A stretch of 8,033 bases of DNA from Candidatus Altimarinota bacterium (GTDB lineage: Bacteria > Patescibacteriota > Gracilibacteria > BD1-5 > UBA2023): assembly GCA_008015855.1 (NCBI GenBank), contig SSGK01000021.1, positions 1-8,033 on the forward strand, in the 5' to 3' direction. The notes under the pieces were generated by a model that was not told where the DNA came from, made no database searches, and saw nothing but the letters and a program-made list of their open reading frames with translations. The position numbers and the translations under genes were made by a program. Below are positions 1 to 7,300 of this stretch, in pieces. Positions within the stretch are counted from its first letter, which is position 1. Each line of letters starts with the position of its first letter.

Positions 1-46
1 CTGCACGTTTGAAGGAAATCAAGTAATTTCTTTTACACTCAAATAA
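1..46 (+). CDS. 3' end of an unidentified plus-strand gene
   Basis: Frame 2 reads as 14 sense codons, ending in the residues ISFTLK and a TAA at 44-46. The stop sits directly on the rising arm of a strong hairpin terminator. That position, and the convergent pilT on the other side, suggest this is the tail of a real gene. Too little is present to name a family. The alternative is that these bases are simply intergenic. Confidence 0.45.
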   Translation, partial: CTFEGNQVISFTLK

Positions 47-70
47 AAAAGAGGGGGAACCCTCTTTTTT
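45..70. terminator. Bidirectional Rho-independent terminator
   Basis: A perfect 11-bp stem (positions 45-55 with 60-70) has a GGAA loop. It consists of a GAGGG/CCCTC core flanked by A6 on the left and T6 on the right. The T run serves the upstream plus-strand gene, and the complement of the A run serves pilT on the minus strand, whose TAA lies four bases to the right (74-76). The symmetry fits two convergent genes sharing one terminator. Confidence 0.85.
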
Positions 71-73
71 GCG

Positions 74-1168
74 TTACGCTGATGTGGATGGAGTTGGATT
101 GAGATACTGTTTCATGATATGTGGATCTTTGATATGACGAATCATGGTTGCATGTCCAATCTGTTTTTGTTCATACATCTCTATGAGCCGATGATCCATA
201 AGTACCATCCCATCATTTTGTCCGATTTCCATCACAGAATAGAGATGATTAATATTTCATTCGATGATAATATTTCGAGTGGCATCATTATTTATAAATA
301 CTTCTCTCGCTACAACATTTCCGGTTCCATCAAGTTTTGGAAGGATAATCTGTCCGATAACAGCAACGAGGATAAGTGCGAGTTGCACGCGAATCTGTGA
401 TTGCATCTGAGCAGGGAAGGCATACACAAGACGATCAAAGGTTTGAACTACATCATTGGTATGGAGTGTTGATAGAACGAGATGCCCCGTTTCTGCAAGC
501 GTTAGTACGGCAGATATTGTTTCCATATCTCGCATTTCTCAGACCATAAGAATATCTGGATCTTCTCGCATCGCATCGCGAATCGCCTGATCAAATGTCT
601 CTACATGTTTTCAGACTTGTTTCTGATGAATAAGGGATTGGTTATTTTGAAAGAGGTATTCTATCGGATCTTCTACGGTTATAATATGTTTATGATGATA
701 CTTATTCAGGTAATCAATCATTGCAACCATAGAAGTCGTTTTACCACTTCCAGTTCCTCCAGTAATCAATATAAGTCCACGATCTTTCTGAAGAAGATGA
801 AGGATATCATCGGTCAGTCCTACTGATTCAGCCGTCGGAATATTTTTCTTGATGGTACGAAGAGCGATGGCAATACCATCTTTGTTGTGGGAAGCATTCG
901 CACGAAAACGCGTTCACTTATGTTCATAGATGTAATTGATTCCTTTTTTTGCTTCTTGTATTTTCTCAGGAGTAATACTCCCATGAGTAAAAATAATAAG
1001 TTCTATCACATCCGCTTCCGTCAAACTTCCAAACTGAGTAATTGGTTCCACATCTCGCTTCGGTGTACGTATAAATGGACAATCCCCACTCGTAATATGG
1101 AGATCTGTAATATTAATCGTAATAATCTCATCAAGAAGTTGTGTAAATTTTTGAACCACTCATTCCAT
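74..1168 (-). CDS. pilT: Type IV pilus retraction ATPase PilT
   Basis: Hexameric cytoplasmic ATPase that drives pilus retraction and twitching at the base of the type IV pilus. The 364-aa product has the normal PilT length. Visible motifs: an N-terminal segment with TDLHITSG (21-28), RFRAN (87-91), Walker A GGTGSGKT (137-144), Asp box ITVEDPIE (163-170), Walker B region DILMVGEMRD (205-214), His box LSTLHTND (232-239), and a PilT-type C-terminus with MVLMD (321-325). UGA is read as Gly at residues 3, 85, 186, 210 and 304; residue 210 is the invariant Gly of VGEMRD. The ATG at 1166-1168 was chosen because it follows a good promoter; codon 3 is itself UGA, so a standard-code caller would start later, at the GTG at 1157-1159. 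There is no Shine-Dalgarno sequence. PilB is less likely because the short N-terminus and the C-terminal MDxxL region fit PilT. No other pilus gene is visible here. Confidence 0.95.
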
Positions 1169-1197
1169 ACAAATATGATTAGAATCTGAATACAAAG

Positions 1198-1226
1198 ATT
1201 ATACCATAACTTTTTTTGTGCTGCAA
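1198..1226 (-). promoter_or_regulatory. Promoter of pilT
   Basis: On the minus strand, TTGCAG (1226-1221) is followed after 17 bp by a perfect TATAAT (1203-1198). Transcription would begin near 1191, leaving a leader of about 23 nt before the ATG at 1168. The -35 matches the consensus at only three of six bases; the -10 and spacing are ideal. Confidence 0.65.
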
Positions 1227-1260
1227 ATATATGCGATTATAAAAAGTATATTTTACACAT

Positions 1261-1287
1261 GAAAATGGTTCTCATTTTCTAGAAAAT
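1261..1287. promoter_or_regulatory. Fur-box-like palindrome overlapping a second palindrome
   Basis: GAAAATG and CATTTTC form a perfect 7-bp inverted repeat around GTTCT (1261-1279). This 19-bp element matches the classical Fur box at 14 of 19 positions by my count. It runs directly into a perfect 14-bp palindrome, ATTTTCTAGAAAAT (1274-1287). This could be a metalloregulator operator, or the DNA image of a small hairpin RNA. It lies about 60 bp upstream of the pilT -10 and about 110 bp upstream of the dnaA promoter candidate. No Fur-family gene is in the window. Confidence 0.4.
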
Positions 1288-1297
1288 CATACCCAAA

Positions 1298-1325
1298 AAG
1301 CCCCCTTATGGGTTTACATTTTTTT
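1298..1325 (+). terminator. Possible Rho-independent terminator or attenuator upstream of dnaA
   Basis: AAGCCC (1298-1303) can pair with GGGTTT (1310-1315), one pair being G-U, around a 6-nt loop. A T7 run begins three bases later (1319-1325). No plus-strand gene ends here, so if real it would terminate a short RNA started near 1250 or attenuate read-through towards dnaA. The stem is short, so this is a tentative call. Confidence 0.35.
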
Positions 1326-1372
1326 CGAGCACTTTTTGTATACACAAATTAGTGTCAAGCATTTTTTTCTTT

Positions 1373-1401
1373 TTGACTTCACGTTGAAAAGGGATAAAAA
1401 T
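1373..1401 (+). promoter_or_regulatory. Candidate promoter of dnaA
   Basis: TTGACT (1373-1378, five of six to consensus) is followed after 17 bp by AAAAAT (1396-1401, four of six). Transcription would start near 1408, leaving a leader of about 120 nt to the ATG at 1529. That is much longer than the other leaders in this window, so either the leader is regulatory or translation starts earlier, for example at the GTG at 1451. Confidence 0.45.
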
Positions 1402-1528
1402 AGTACACTTTCAGAACGAAAAATCATTACTGGAACAGAAGAAGAACATTGTGCAAGTATCAAACAGAAAGAGAGTAACTACAGAAGAAAATCAATCATT
1501 TCTTTATCCCTCAACGCCTTCACGACCT

Positions 1529-2959
1529 ATGTCGAATGTTTTCGGAATAAACGAGCTTAAATGAGTAATACACAGCCTTGCGAGTAAGATTCGCAAGCCC
1601 GATTTTCTCACCTATTTTAAAAAGATTTCTCTCGTATCAGTAGAAAATAATACCGTTGTCTACGGAGTAGTTTCTTCCTTCTACAAGGACAATCTTACAA
1701 AAAAATACTACAATGATTTTAAGGAGGCAACTCTTCTTTTCTTTCCAACTTGTGAAGCAATTGATATCGTCGTAGATGATAATATCGAATCAGGAGTAAA
1801 TCAAGCAGTTATGAACTGTAGTGCAGAACTCAAGGAAGTTGGTTCAAAGAAAAAGAAAGAAGAAGTCTATGGAGTAGAAGTAGTTGATGGAATCAACAGT
1901 CGTCTTATTAATGATCGCTATCGTCTCGATAATTTCATCGTAGGGCCTTCTACACAACTTGCACATGCAGCATGTGAAGCAGTTGGTCGTCGTCCAGGAG
2001 CATCATACAATCCACTCTATATCTATGGAAATGTAGGACTCGGAAAGACACATCTCCTCCAAGGAACTGCCAATACTATCAAAGATCGTCATAAGGATCT
2101 CAAGGTTGTCTATACAACAGCAGACCGATTCCTTACTGACTACGTAGGAAGTATCAAGAATCGTTCTATCGACAAACTCCGTGATAAGTATCGTGCTATC
2201 GACGTACTCGTAATCGACGACGTTCAATTCCTTGCTGGTAAAGACCAAACTCAACAAGAACTCTACAATATCTTCAATATCCTCTACGAAGCAGGAAAGC
2301 AGATTATCCTCTCAGGAGATCGTCCACCAAAAGAACTTACAAACCTCGAACCTCGTCTTACGAGTCGATTCGAATGGGGAATTACGGTTGATGTCGGAGA
2401 ACCAGATTTTGAGACTCGTCTCGCTATCCTCCAGACAAAGGCACAATCTCGTGAATTCATCATCGGTCAAGATGTTGCTGAGTTCATCGCAGAACACGTA
2501 ACAACGAATGTTCGTGAAATCGAAGGAATCCTCAATCAAGTAATCGCTGAATACGATCTCCGTGGAATCCCTCCAACGAAGGAAAATGTTGCCATTCGCC
2601 TCTCAAAACTCTCAGTAAAATCTCTTACTCGTACACTCGAACAAGTAGCAACAAAGACACTCCGTTCTGCAAATTGTTCATACGAAGATCTCATCCAAGC
2701 AGTCTCTGAACACTTCGGTATCGAGATAAAGAATCTTATCTGAGAAGATCGTCGAAAGGAGAATATGATTCCACGACAGGTGGCAATGTACCTCCTCAAG
2801 ACACGACTCGACTACACATATGAGCGCATCGGAAATATCTTCTCTGGAAGAAATCACACGGCTATCATGTACTCATGTAAGAAGCTCGAACAAGTGATGA
2901 AAAAAGATCAACAAGTTGTCTACGAGATGAGTATAATCCGCAATAAACTCGGAATATAA
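1529..2959 (+). CDS. dnaA: Chromosomal replication initiator protein DnaA
   Basis: AAA+ ATPase that binds the origin and opens it for replication. From ATG 1529 it is 476 aa. Domain I (about 7-75) reads KPDFLTYFKKISL then VVSSFYKDNL. A short linker precedes the AAA+ core with YNPLYIYG, Walker A GNVGLGKT (167-174), Walker B VLVIDDVQF (226-234), sensor 1 IILSGDRPP (259-267) and RLTSRFEWG (276-284). Domain IV carries the DnaA signature GRNHTAIMYSCKKLEQ (440-455). UGA is Gly at residues 12 and 405; the second lies just before the PRQVAMYLL helix, so a standard-code reading loses the whole DNA-binding domain. Only two UGA codons in 476 is fewer than in the neighbours. The start is uncertain: no Shine-Dalgarno sequence is seen, the frame is open back to 1283, and GTG 1451 is an alternative. 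dnaN does not follow. Confidence 0.95.
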
Positions 2960-2966
2960 ATTAGTA

Positions 2967-2994
2967 TTGACATTATACAATATATACGTATAAA
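2967..2994 (+). promoter_or_regulatory. Promoter of the 3031-4774 operon
   Basis: A consensus TTGACA (2967-2972) is followed after 16 bp by TATAAA (2989-2994), starting eight bases after the dnaA stop. Transcription would start near 3001, about 30 nt before the ATG at 3031. The -10 box is the first six bases of the hairpin that follows. Confidence 0.75.
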
Positions 2995-3027
2995 TATCCC
3001 CTACAAACGGGGATATTTATAATTTTT
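2989..3027 (+). terminator. Terminator of dnaA, nested with the next promoter
   Basis: A perfect 13-bp stem (2989-3001 with 3009-3021, CCCC/GGGG at the tip) encloses a 7-nt loop and is followed by ATTTTT. It lies 29 bp after the dnaA stop. The left arm contains the -10 box of the next gene, so RNAs started at that promoter begin near the loop and cannot form the hairpin, while dnaA read-through RNA can. Confidence 0.75.
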
Positions 3028-3030
3028 ACT

Positions 3031-3631
3031 ATGACAGAACTCAAACACATTTCGGAACAACTCAGCATCGGGCCAGAATATCAGAAAACTATCGAGAGCC
3101 TCAAGGACTATGTGAAAAATCTTGTTATGAAAAAACTTCCAAAAGGCAAGAATCAAAAGACAGAAGAACTAATGAATGAAGTGACTCAAGCATGTCATGC
3201 AGTAATTAGCGAAGTTGGGCTTCAGACGGGACTTATGTATGTTGATTGGAAGGATCTCAAAACTCGCAATAAAGAAGCACTCGAAGCATTTAAAAAAATG
3301 GGGAAGTGACAAAAGAAACGAGCTCCACTCTATGCATCCATTGAGTACGATGAAATCAGTCAGAACAAGGACTCATGACGCGTACGAAAACACTTTCGAA
3401 GTGAGAACTTCGTAAATGGTGCTATCAGTTGAGTCTACTTTCAGAATGCAGAATGAAAGGTTATTGCTTGTGTCTATCATCATGATGAAAAGATGAAGGA
3501 CTATATTCTAATCAATCATACTCTCAGTGAGTATCCTGTGAGAGCACGATTATTTGTCGATGAGGTTCTTCATGCATTTCACAACATACATGAAAAGTAC
3601 ATATCTACCCGAAAAAAAGAATGCATTTTAA
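3031..3631 (+). CDS. Unrecognised soluble protein, 3' end disturbed at an A7 run
   Basis: I do not recognise a family. From ATG 3031 the frame runs with UGA as Gly at 3307, 3376, 3430 and 3454. The N-terminal third is helical and Lys/Glu-rich. The middle includes LQTGLMYVDWKDL (about 66-78), and a later part includes YPVRARLFVDEVLHAFHNI (about 168-186). There is no signal peptide or membrane segment. The oddity is the end: the literal frame never meets TAA or TAG and runs on into rsmI, giving a 435-aa fusion (3031-4338). Skipping one A of the A7 run at 3612-3618 ends the protein at TAA 3629-3631 with residues KKNAF (199 aa) and leaves a normal 44-bp gap before rsmI. I prefer the 199-aa reading: the in-frame linker (CILKKYTYTFIIIFHSFP) looks like translated spacer, and RsmI has its family-typical ATG. 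A real fusion is the alternative. Confidence 0.65.
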
Positions 3632-3675
3632 AGAAATATACCTATACTTTCATCATTATTTTCCACTCATTCCCC

Positions 3676-4338
3676 ATGCTCTCTATCGTATCGACCCCTA
3701 TCTGAAATCTCGAAGATATCACACTTCGAGCCCTTCGCATACTCCAAGAAGCTGACTATATTGCCTGTGAGGATACTCGCATGACAGGGCAACTCCTGGT
3801 ACATTATGAGATTCCGAATAATGGAAGACTTCTCTCCTTTCATTCACACTCAGGAATGTTCAAGACCGAAAAGATTATCGAACTCCTCAAAGAAGGAAAG
3901 CATGTCGCCCTCGTCTCTGATGCGGGAACTCCTGGAATCTCTGATCCTGGATTCGTCCTCATAAAGAGGGCCATCGAAGAGTGAATCGAGGTTACTCCTA
4001 TCCCAGGAGCCTCAGCCGTTCTTTCAGCAGTAGTAGCAAGTGGAATGGATGTTCATCACTTTCTCTACCTCGGATTTCTCCCAGTAAAGAAATGACGTCA
4101 GACTATGCTTAAATCTCTCAAAGAAAAAACCTACACCACCGTTATATACGAATCAGTACATCGCATCGAGAAAACCCTCGAAGAACTCGAATGAGTATTC
4201 TGAGGAGAGCACCATATCGTGGTGTGACGAGAGATTACCAAGAAATTTGAAGAATTTCGCCGAGGACCAATCGGAGAAGTTCGTTCTTACTTCCAGACAG
4301 AAGGGAAGTGTAAAGGAGAATTTGTAATCGTATTTTAA
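3676..4338 (+). CDS. rsmI: 16S rRNA (cytidine(1402)-2'-O)-methyltransferase RsmI
   Basis: SAM-dependent tetrapyrrole-methylase-fold enzyme that 2'-O-methylates C1402 of 16S rRNA in the decoding centre. Motifs in order: STPIGNLEDITLRAL near the N-terminus, ADYIACEDTR, VALVSDAGTPGISDPG (about 78-93), PIPGASAVLSAV, FLYLGFLP, YESVHRI, then REITKKFEEFRRG and a KGEFVIVF end. UGA is Gly at 3703, 3982, 4093, 4192, 4201 and 4225; the first is the invariant Gly of TPIGNLED. ATG 3676 gives MLSIVSTPIG, matching the usual MLYIVATPIG start. At 220 aa it is shorter than the usual 270-290 and lacks the small C-terminal domain. There is no Shine-Dalgarno sequence. TATACT at 3643-3648 could be a weak internal -10 box. 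It is four bases upstream of the next gene and is probably co-transcribed with the gene upstream. Confidence 0.95.
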
Positions 4339-4342
4339 TACT

Positions 4343-4774
4343 ATGTTTGAGTGGAATACCATATCTATCACCGACGAACAAGATACTCCCCGTATCATAC
4401 AAGCCTGGAAGAAATACCAGGGGGACTTGACGCGTATGCCGATGTTGGATGTGAGTTCTCTCGAGGATGATATCCGCACTCGTACTCGTGTTATTATCGA
4501 GCTTTCGAAGTGACAACGTATCGAATGACTCATTGAGTTTATCCGTTCACAGACACATGAAGGACTCTATTATTCTCGTACTATTCCAGCAGGTACTCGA
4601 AGTGTCACTTGACTTCTCCCAGCACTCATGAGAGATATCCCTGAGTGTCACGAAATAGCCCTCCCACAGAGTGCAAATGATCGCTGGCTCTATGGAAGGG
4701 ACTATATTCCGAAGACATATATCGCATCTTCTGGTGCACACGTTCCGATGATGCATCGAAATCTTAGCGCCTAA
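4343..4774 (+). CDS. Unrecognised 143-aa protein in the rsmI operon
   Basis: I do not recognise a family. The ATG lies four bases after the rsmI stop, so it is almost certainly co-transcribed with rsmI. UGA is read as Gly at residues 57, 62 and 90. The protein is soluble, with no signal peptide or membrane segment. It has an acidic, helical N-terminal half (TPRIIQAWKKYQGDL, then VSSLEDDIRTRTRVIIELSKG) and a C-terminal half with YYSRTIPAGTRS (about 77-88), ANDRWLYGRDYIPKTYIASSG and MMHRNLSA. The stop TAA (4772-4774) overlaps the end of the convergent histidine kinase by 11 bp. The even spread of in-frame UGA, the tight spacing and the downstream terminator argue that it is a real gene. Confidence 0.8.
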
Positions 4775-6113
4775 TACCGATACGGATACGGAACCCTCAT
4801 TCAGGAGGGATATCGAGCACGCATTCACCACTGTGAAGTCGTGCTATTTTTTCGATTATTGAGAGACCGATTCCCATCGATACTGCCTTGGTCTGTGTTC
4901 GTGCTTTATCGAGTCGATAGAAACGTTCTTTGAGATAGGGGATTTCCTCCTGAGGAACTCCAACTCCATTATCACGGAATGTAAGATAAGTAAATTCCTT
5001 TGTTTTCTCTCCTGCAATCGTAAGAAGTGTCTCCTTTCAGGCGTACTTGATGAAGTTCGAGACGATATTATGAAGGATCTGAGAGAACATTGTCTTATCC
5101 ATCGTCAGTGTAAATCCTGGAGAGATCGTATGCGTAATCTTTTGTTTCGTGAGGGCAAGTTGTGGAGAATATTCTGCTATTACATGCTCGATTATCTTAT
5201 ATGGATAGAATCGTTCCACCTTTATCTTCTCCTCATGTGTATAGGTAAGCTTCTCATAATTCATCACTCACTCTGTAATATCAGCGAGTCTGTCGAGCTC
5301 ATTCTTGAGGAGGGAAACAGTCGCGCTATCCATCTTGATAACACCATCTTCGATTCACTCGATATAACACTTCACAGCAGTAATCGGAGTACGTACTTCA
5401 TGACTAAAATCAGAGAGAAAATCACTGCGTATCTTCTCCTGGATAGAGAGACTCTTATTAAGATTATTAATCATCGTTACGAGGGCGGTGAATTCATCAC
5501 TTGCACCATATGGAATCGTGGTATATTCACCCTTATGAATGATACGTGAGAGATTTTCCGTAACCGTCTGAATCGGAAAGAAAACGCGTCGAATCCAGAA
5601 GAAGTAGATAGCACCGACGATAATCGTCCATGCGAGATTAAGGAGAAGCATCTTCGCCAGGGTTGAATAGAGGAATGCCCCTTCTGGGGTCGAAGTATCG
5701 ATACGAGAGATGGAAAAGAGGGTATCCATGAGGAGCTTGAGACTTCCGATGGCTGAGCTCTTTTGGCCGAGATCGAGGATCGACTTTCTATCAACTGCAC
5801 CACTCTCGACATAGAGACCAGGATCTTCAGAGATATTCTCGAGATTTCATGAGATACGTGTGAGTTCCTTGAGAATCTGTTCATACTCAGAACGAGTCTC
5901 TGCATCGAGCTTATCTGACTTGAGTATCGTCGAGATGAGGTCGATATTGAGTGCTGTATTATCTGCTGTCTTCACTGATTCACTATACTCCACAAATCCC
6001 CGACTCGTAAATATATTGAGACCGAGGATATTGATACCGATGGTTGCAAAGAGGAGGAGTCCCGTGAAGACCGGGATTTTATGAGCGAGTTTCAGATGGA
6101 AAAAGTGATGAAT
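4764..6113 (-). CDS. Membrane sensor histidine kinase (HAMP-HisKA-HATPase_c)
   Basis: Two-component sensor that autophosphorylates on His and passes the phosphate to a response regulator. Numbered from ATT 6113 (449 aa): TM1 about 15-35 (KIPVFTGLLLFATIGINILG), an extracytoplasmic sensor region of about 115 residues, TM2 about 153-173, HAMP about 174-226, H box SDFSHEVRTP with His238, N box HNIVSNFIKYA (348-358), G1 DNGVGVP (381-387), F box ERFYRLD (396-402) and G2 MGIGLSI (413-419). UGA is Gly at five places (codons beginning 5849, 5357, 5270, 5039, 4799). No ATG, GTG or TTG lies between the upstream in-frame TAA and TM1. Candidates are ATT 6113, overlapping the last base of the TMEM43-gene stop (TAATT), or CTG 6095, giving MKLAHKIPVF. 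A later GTG near residue 41 would remove TM1. The gene follows the TMEM43 gene in one transcript. No response regulator is in the window. The ligand is unknown. Confidence 0.92.
4816..4852 (+). terminator. Rho-independent terminator of the rsmI operon, inside kinase coding DNA
   Basis: AGCACG (4816-4821) pairs with CGTGCT (4840-4845). After a 2x2 mismatch, TTCAC pairs with GTGAA around a CACT tetraloop, and T6 follows at 4847-4852. It lies about 40 bp after the stop at 4774. The same bases encode the C-terminal part of the minus-strand histidine kinase, so the hairpin is under two constraints. There is no T run for the minus strand. Confidence 0.75.
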
Positions 6114-7270
6114 TAGAGTGTCGGAGGAGTAAGGGTTGTCTCATCCTTCTTAAAGAATCTCCATGCACTATAAGAGATGAGGGCAATGAGGGTAAGTCCT
6201 ATGAGTGAATAGACTGGACGAACTGCGAACCATGCGATAATAATCGTCCCACCTCCGAGAATGAGTGTGAGAATGAACGCGATGAGTCATGTTCCAAATC
6301 CGATAATCGTTCCAAGGAGTGGGATGAACTTACCGAGCATCGGGATAATAGCGAAGAACATATTCCATCCGATGAAGAGTACAAGGAGTCCAACAACACG
6401 GAATAACCATGTCATCCATGAATTCTCTGTCAAGATAGAATCGAACATAGCTTCTGCTGTCACTGTTCAGATGACTACACGACTCGCATATCGAAGCTTC
6501 GGATTTCCGGGAGGGACGATAGTATCTCACCTCTTCTCAGCGAGTGCACTCACAGTTGTCCCATCAGGAATATACGCGAAGCTGATTCTCATATCTCCGA
6601 CTTCTGGAGAAGCAGGATTCTTTCCAACGTATATCTCCTGTCATGCAAGAGATTCACCGGTTCAGAGAACAATATTCTTTCCTTGGAGCGAGAGAGGAGT
6701 ATCGACTGGTAATGATGACACAAGTGATGAGTCTAATACATATGCTCCATACGATACACGGGGAGCTTGTTTTTGTTCACTCACATATTTCCATGAAGAA
6801 GAATTCATGTGACCCACTTGTTCATGAAAATCTGATGAATCGATCTGTTTCTCGGACCACTCTTTCTTGTAGGAATACGTTGTCGTTGTTGTCTCACTTC
6901 CACCCATATTCTCATGACTCGTCGAACTTGAAGACTCTTTCCACTGATACATGAGCACATTTCGAGAAAGAACAACTCCCGTTACTGATACCTGAAAAGT
7001 ATCATCAAGAAGTATATCTCCACTGAGAGTTCCAACCATATGGATGAATTTTCCTTCATGTTCTGGAGAGATGAGTGTACTCGGTGACTCGATCACTACT
7101 TTTCGTCATTCTGCAACACTCGCGATTACATCTGCTGAATGAGACTCATTGTATGAAAGTCCCCAGAGTGACCCGATGATAAGTAGCGGACCGAGGATAA
7201 GACCAGCGAGAGCGGATTTAAGACGCTGTCCCCACGAACGAGTGGTAGTCACGGTAACACTATCTGCCAT
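6113..7270 (-). CDS. TMEM43 (LUMA, DUF1625)-family membrane protein
   Basis: Membrane protein of the TMEM43/LUMA family; the bacterial role is not established. The 385-aa length is typical. The N-terminus has RSWGQRLKSALAG and a hydrophobic segment about 19-38, followed by the family's NE (SYNESHS) and EGRKVV. A large extracytoplasmic region contains EGKFIHMVG, then VLMYQWKES, a Ser/Thr-rich stretch with TTTYSYKKEW, and NPASPEVGDMRISF, the most diagnostic block. After GTVTAEAMF come about four hydrophobic segments (about 287-375) with TWLFRVVGLL and AWFAVRPVYSLIGL. UGA is Gly at six sites (codons beginning 7108, 6664, 6643, 6529, 6469, 6289), including the Gly of EGRKVV. ATG 7270 gives MADSVTV and lies about 24 nt from the predicted transcription start. 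Its TAA (6113-6115) touches the possible ATT start of the kinase, so the two are probably translationally linked. Family assignment rests on these motifs, recalled rather than searched. Confidence 0.88.
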
Positions 7271-7300
7271 AATGAACAATATGAAGGAGTATATACGGGT

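Larger units (their letters stand above)
1169..1528. other. Divergent pilT-dnaA spacer, possible origin region
   Basis: This is 360 bp of AT-rich DNA between divergent pilT and dnaA. It holds the pilT promoter, a Fur-box-like palindrome, a second overlapping palindrome, a hairpin with a T7 run, TGTATACA (1337-1344) and a dnaA promoter candidate. The dnaA frame is open from 1283, so part of it could encode an N-terminal extension, though the extension does not resemble DnaA domain I. The replication origin often lies next to dnaA, but I found no clear DnaA box (TTATCCACA type) here, so the origin reading is only an inference from gene order. Confidence 0.4.

Noticed and set aside
119..127. TGTGGATCT as a DnaA box on the minus strand
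   Set aside because: It is a single 7-of-9 match inside pilT coding sequence, with no cluster nearby.
119..1189. Plus-strand open frames opposite pilT
   Set aside because: They are shadows of pilT, lack family motifs and conflict with the clear PilT motifs on the minus strand.
1336..1560. A 74-aa frame upstream of dnaA as a small gene
   Set aside because: It overlaps the dnaA promoter candidate and the dnaA start in another frame, and its composition is not protein-like.
2003..2799. Minus-strand and +3 open frames within dnaA
   Set aside because: DnaA motifs fill the frame-2 reading continuously; the others are antisense or out-of-frame shadows.
5070..5549. A 159-aa plus-strand open frame within the kinase region
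   Set aside because: The minus strand encodes an intact HisKA/HATPase_c kinase across the same bases; the plus frame shows no domain.
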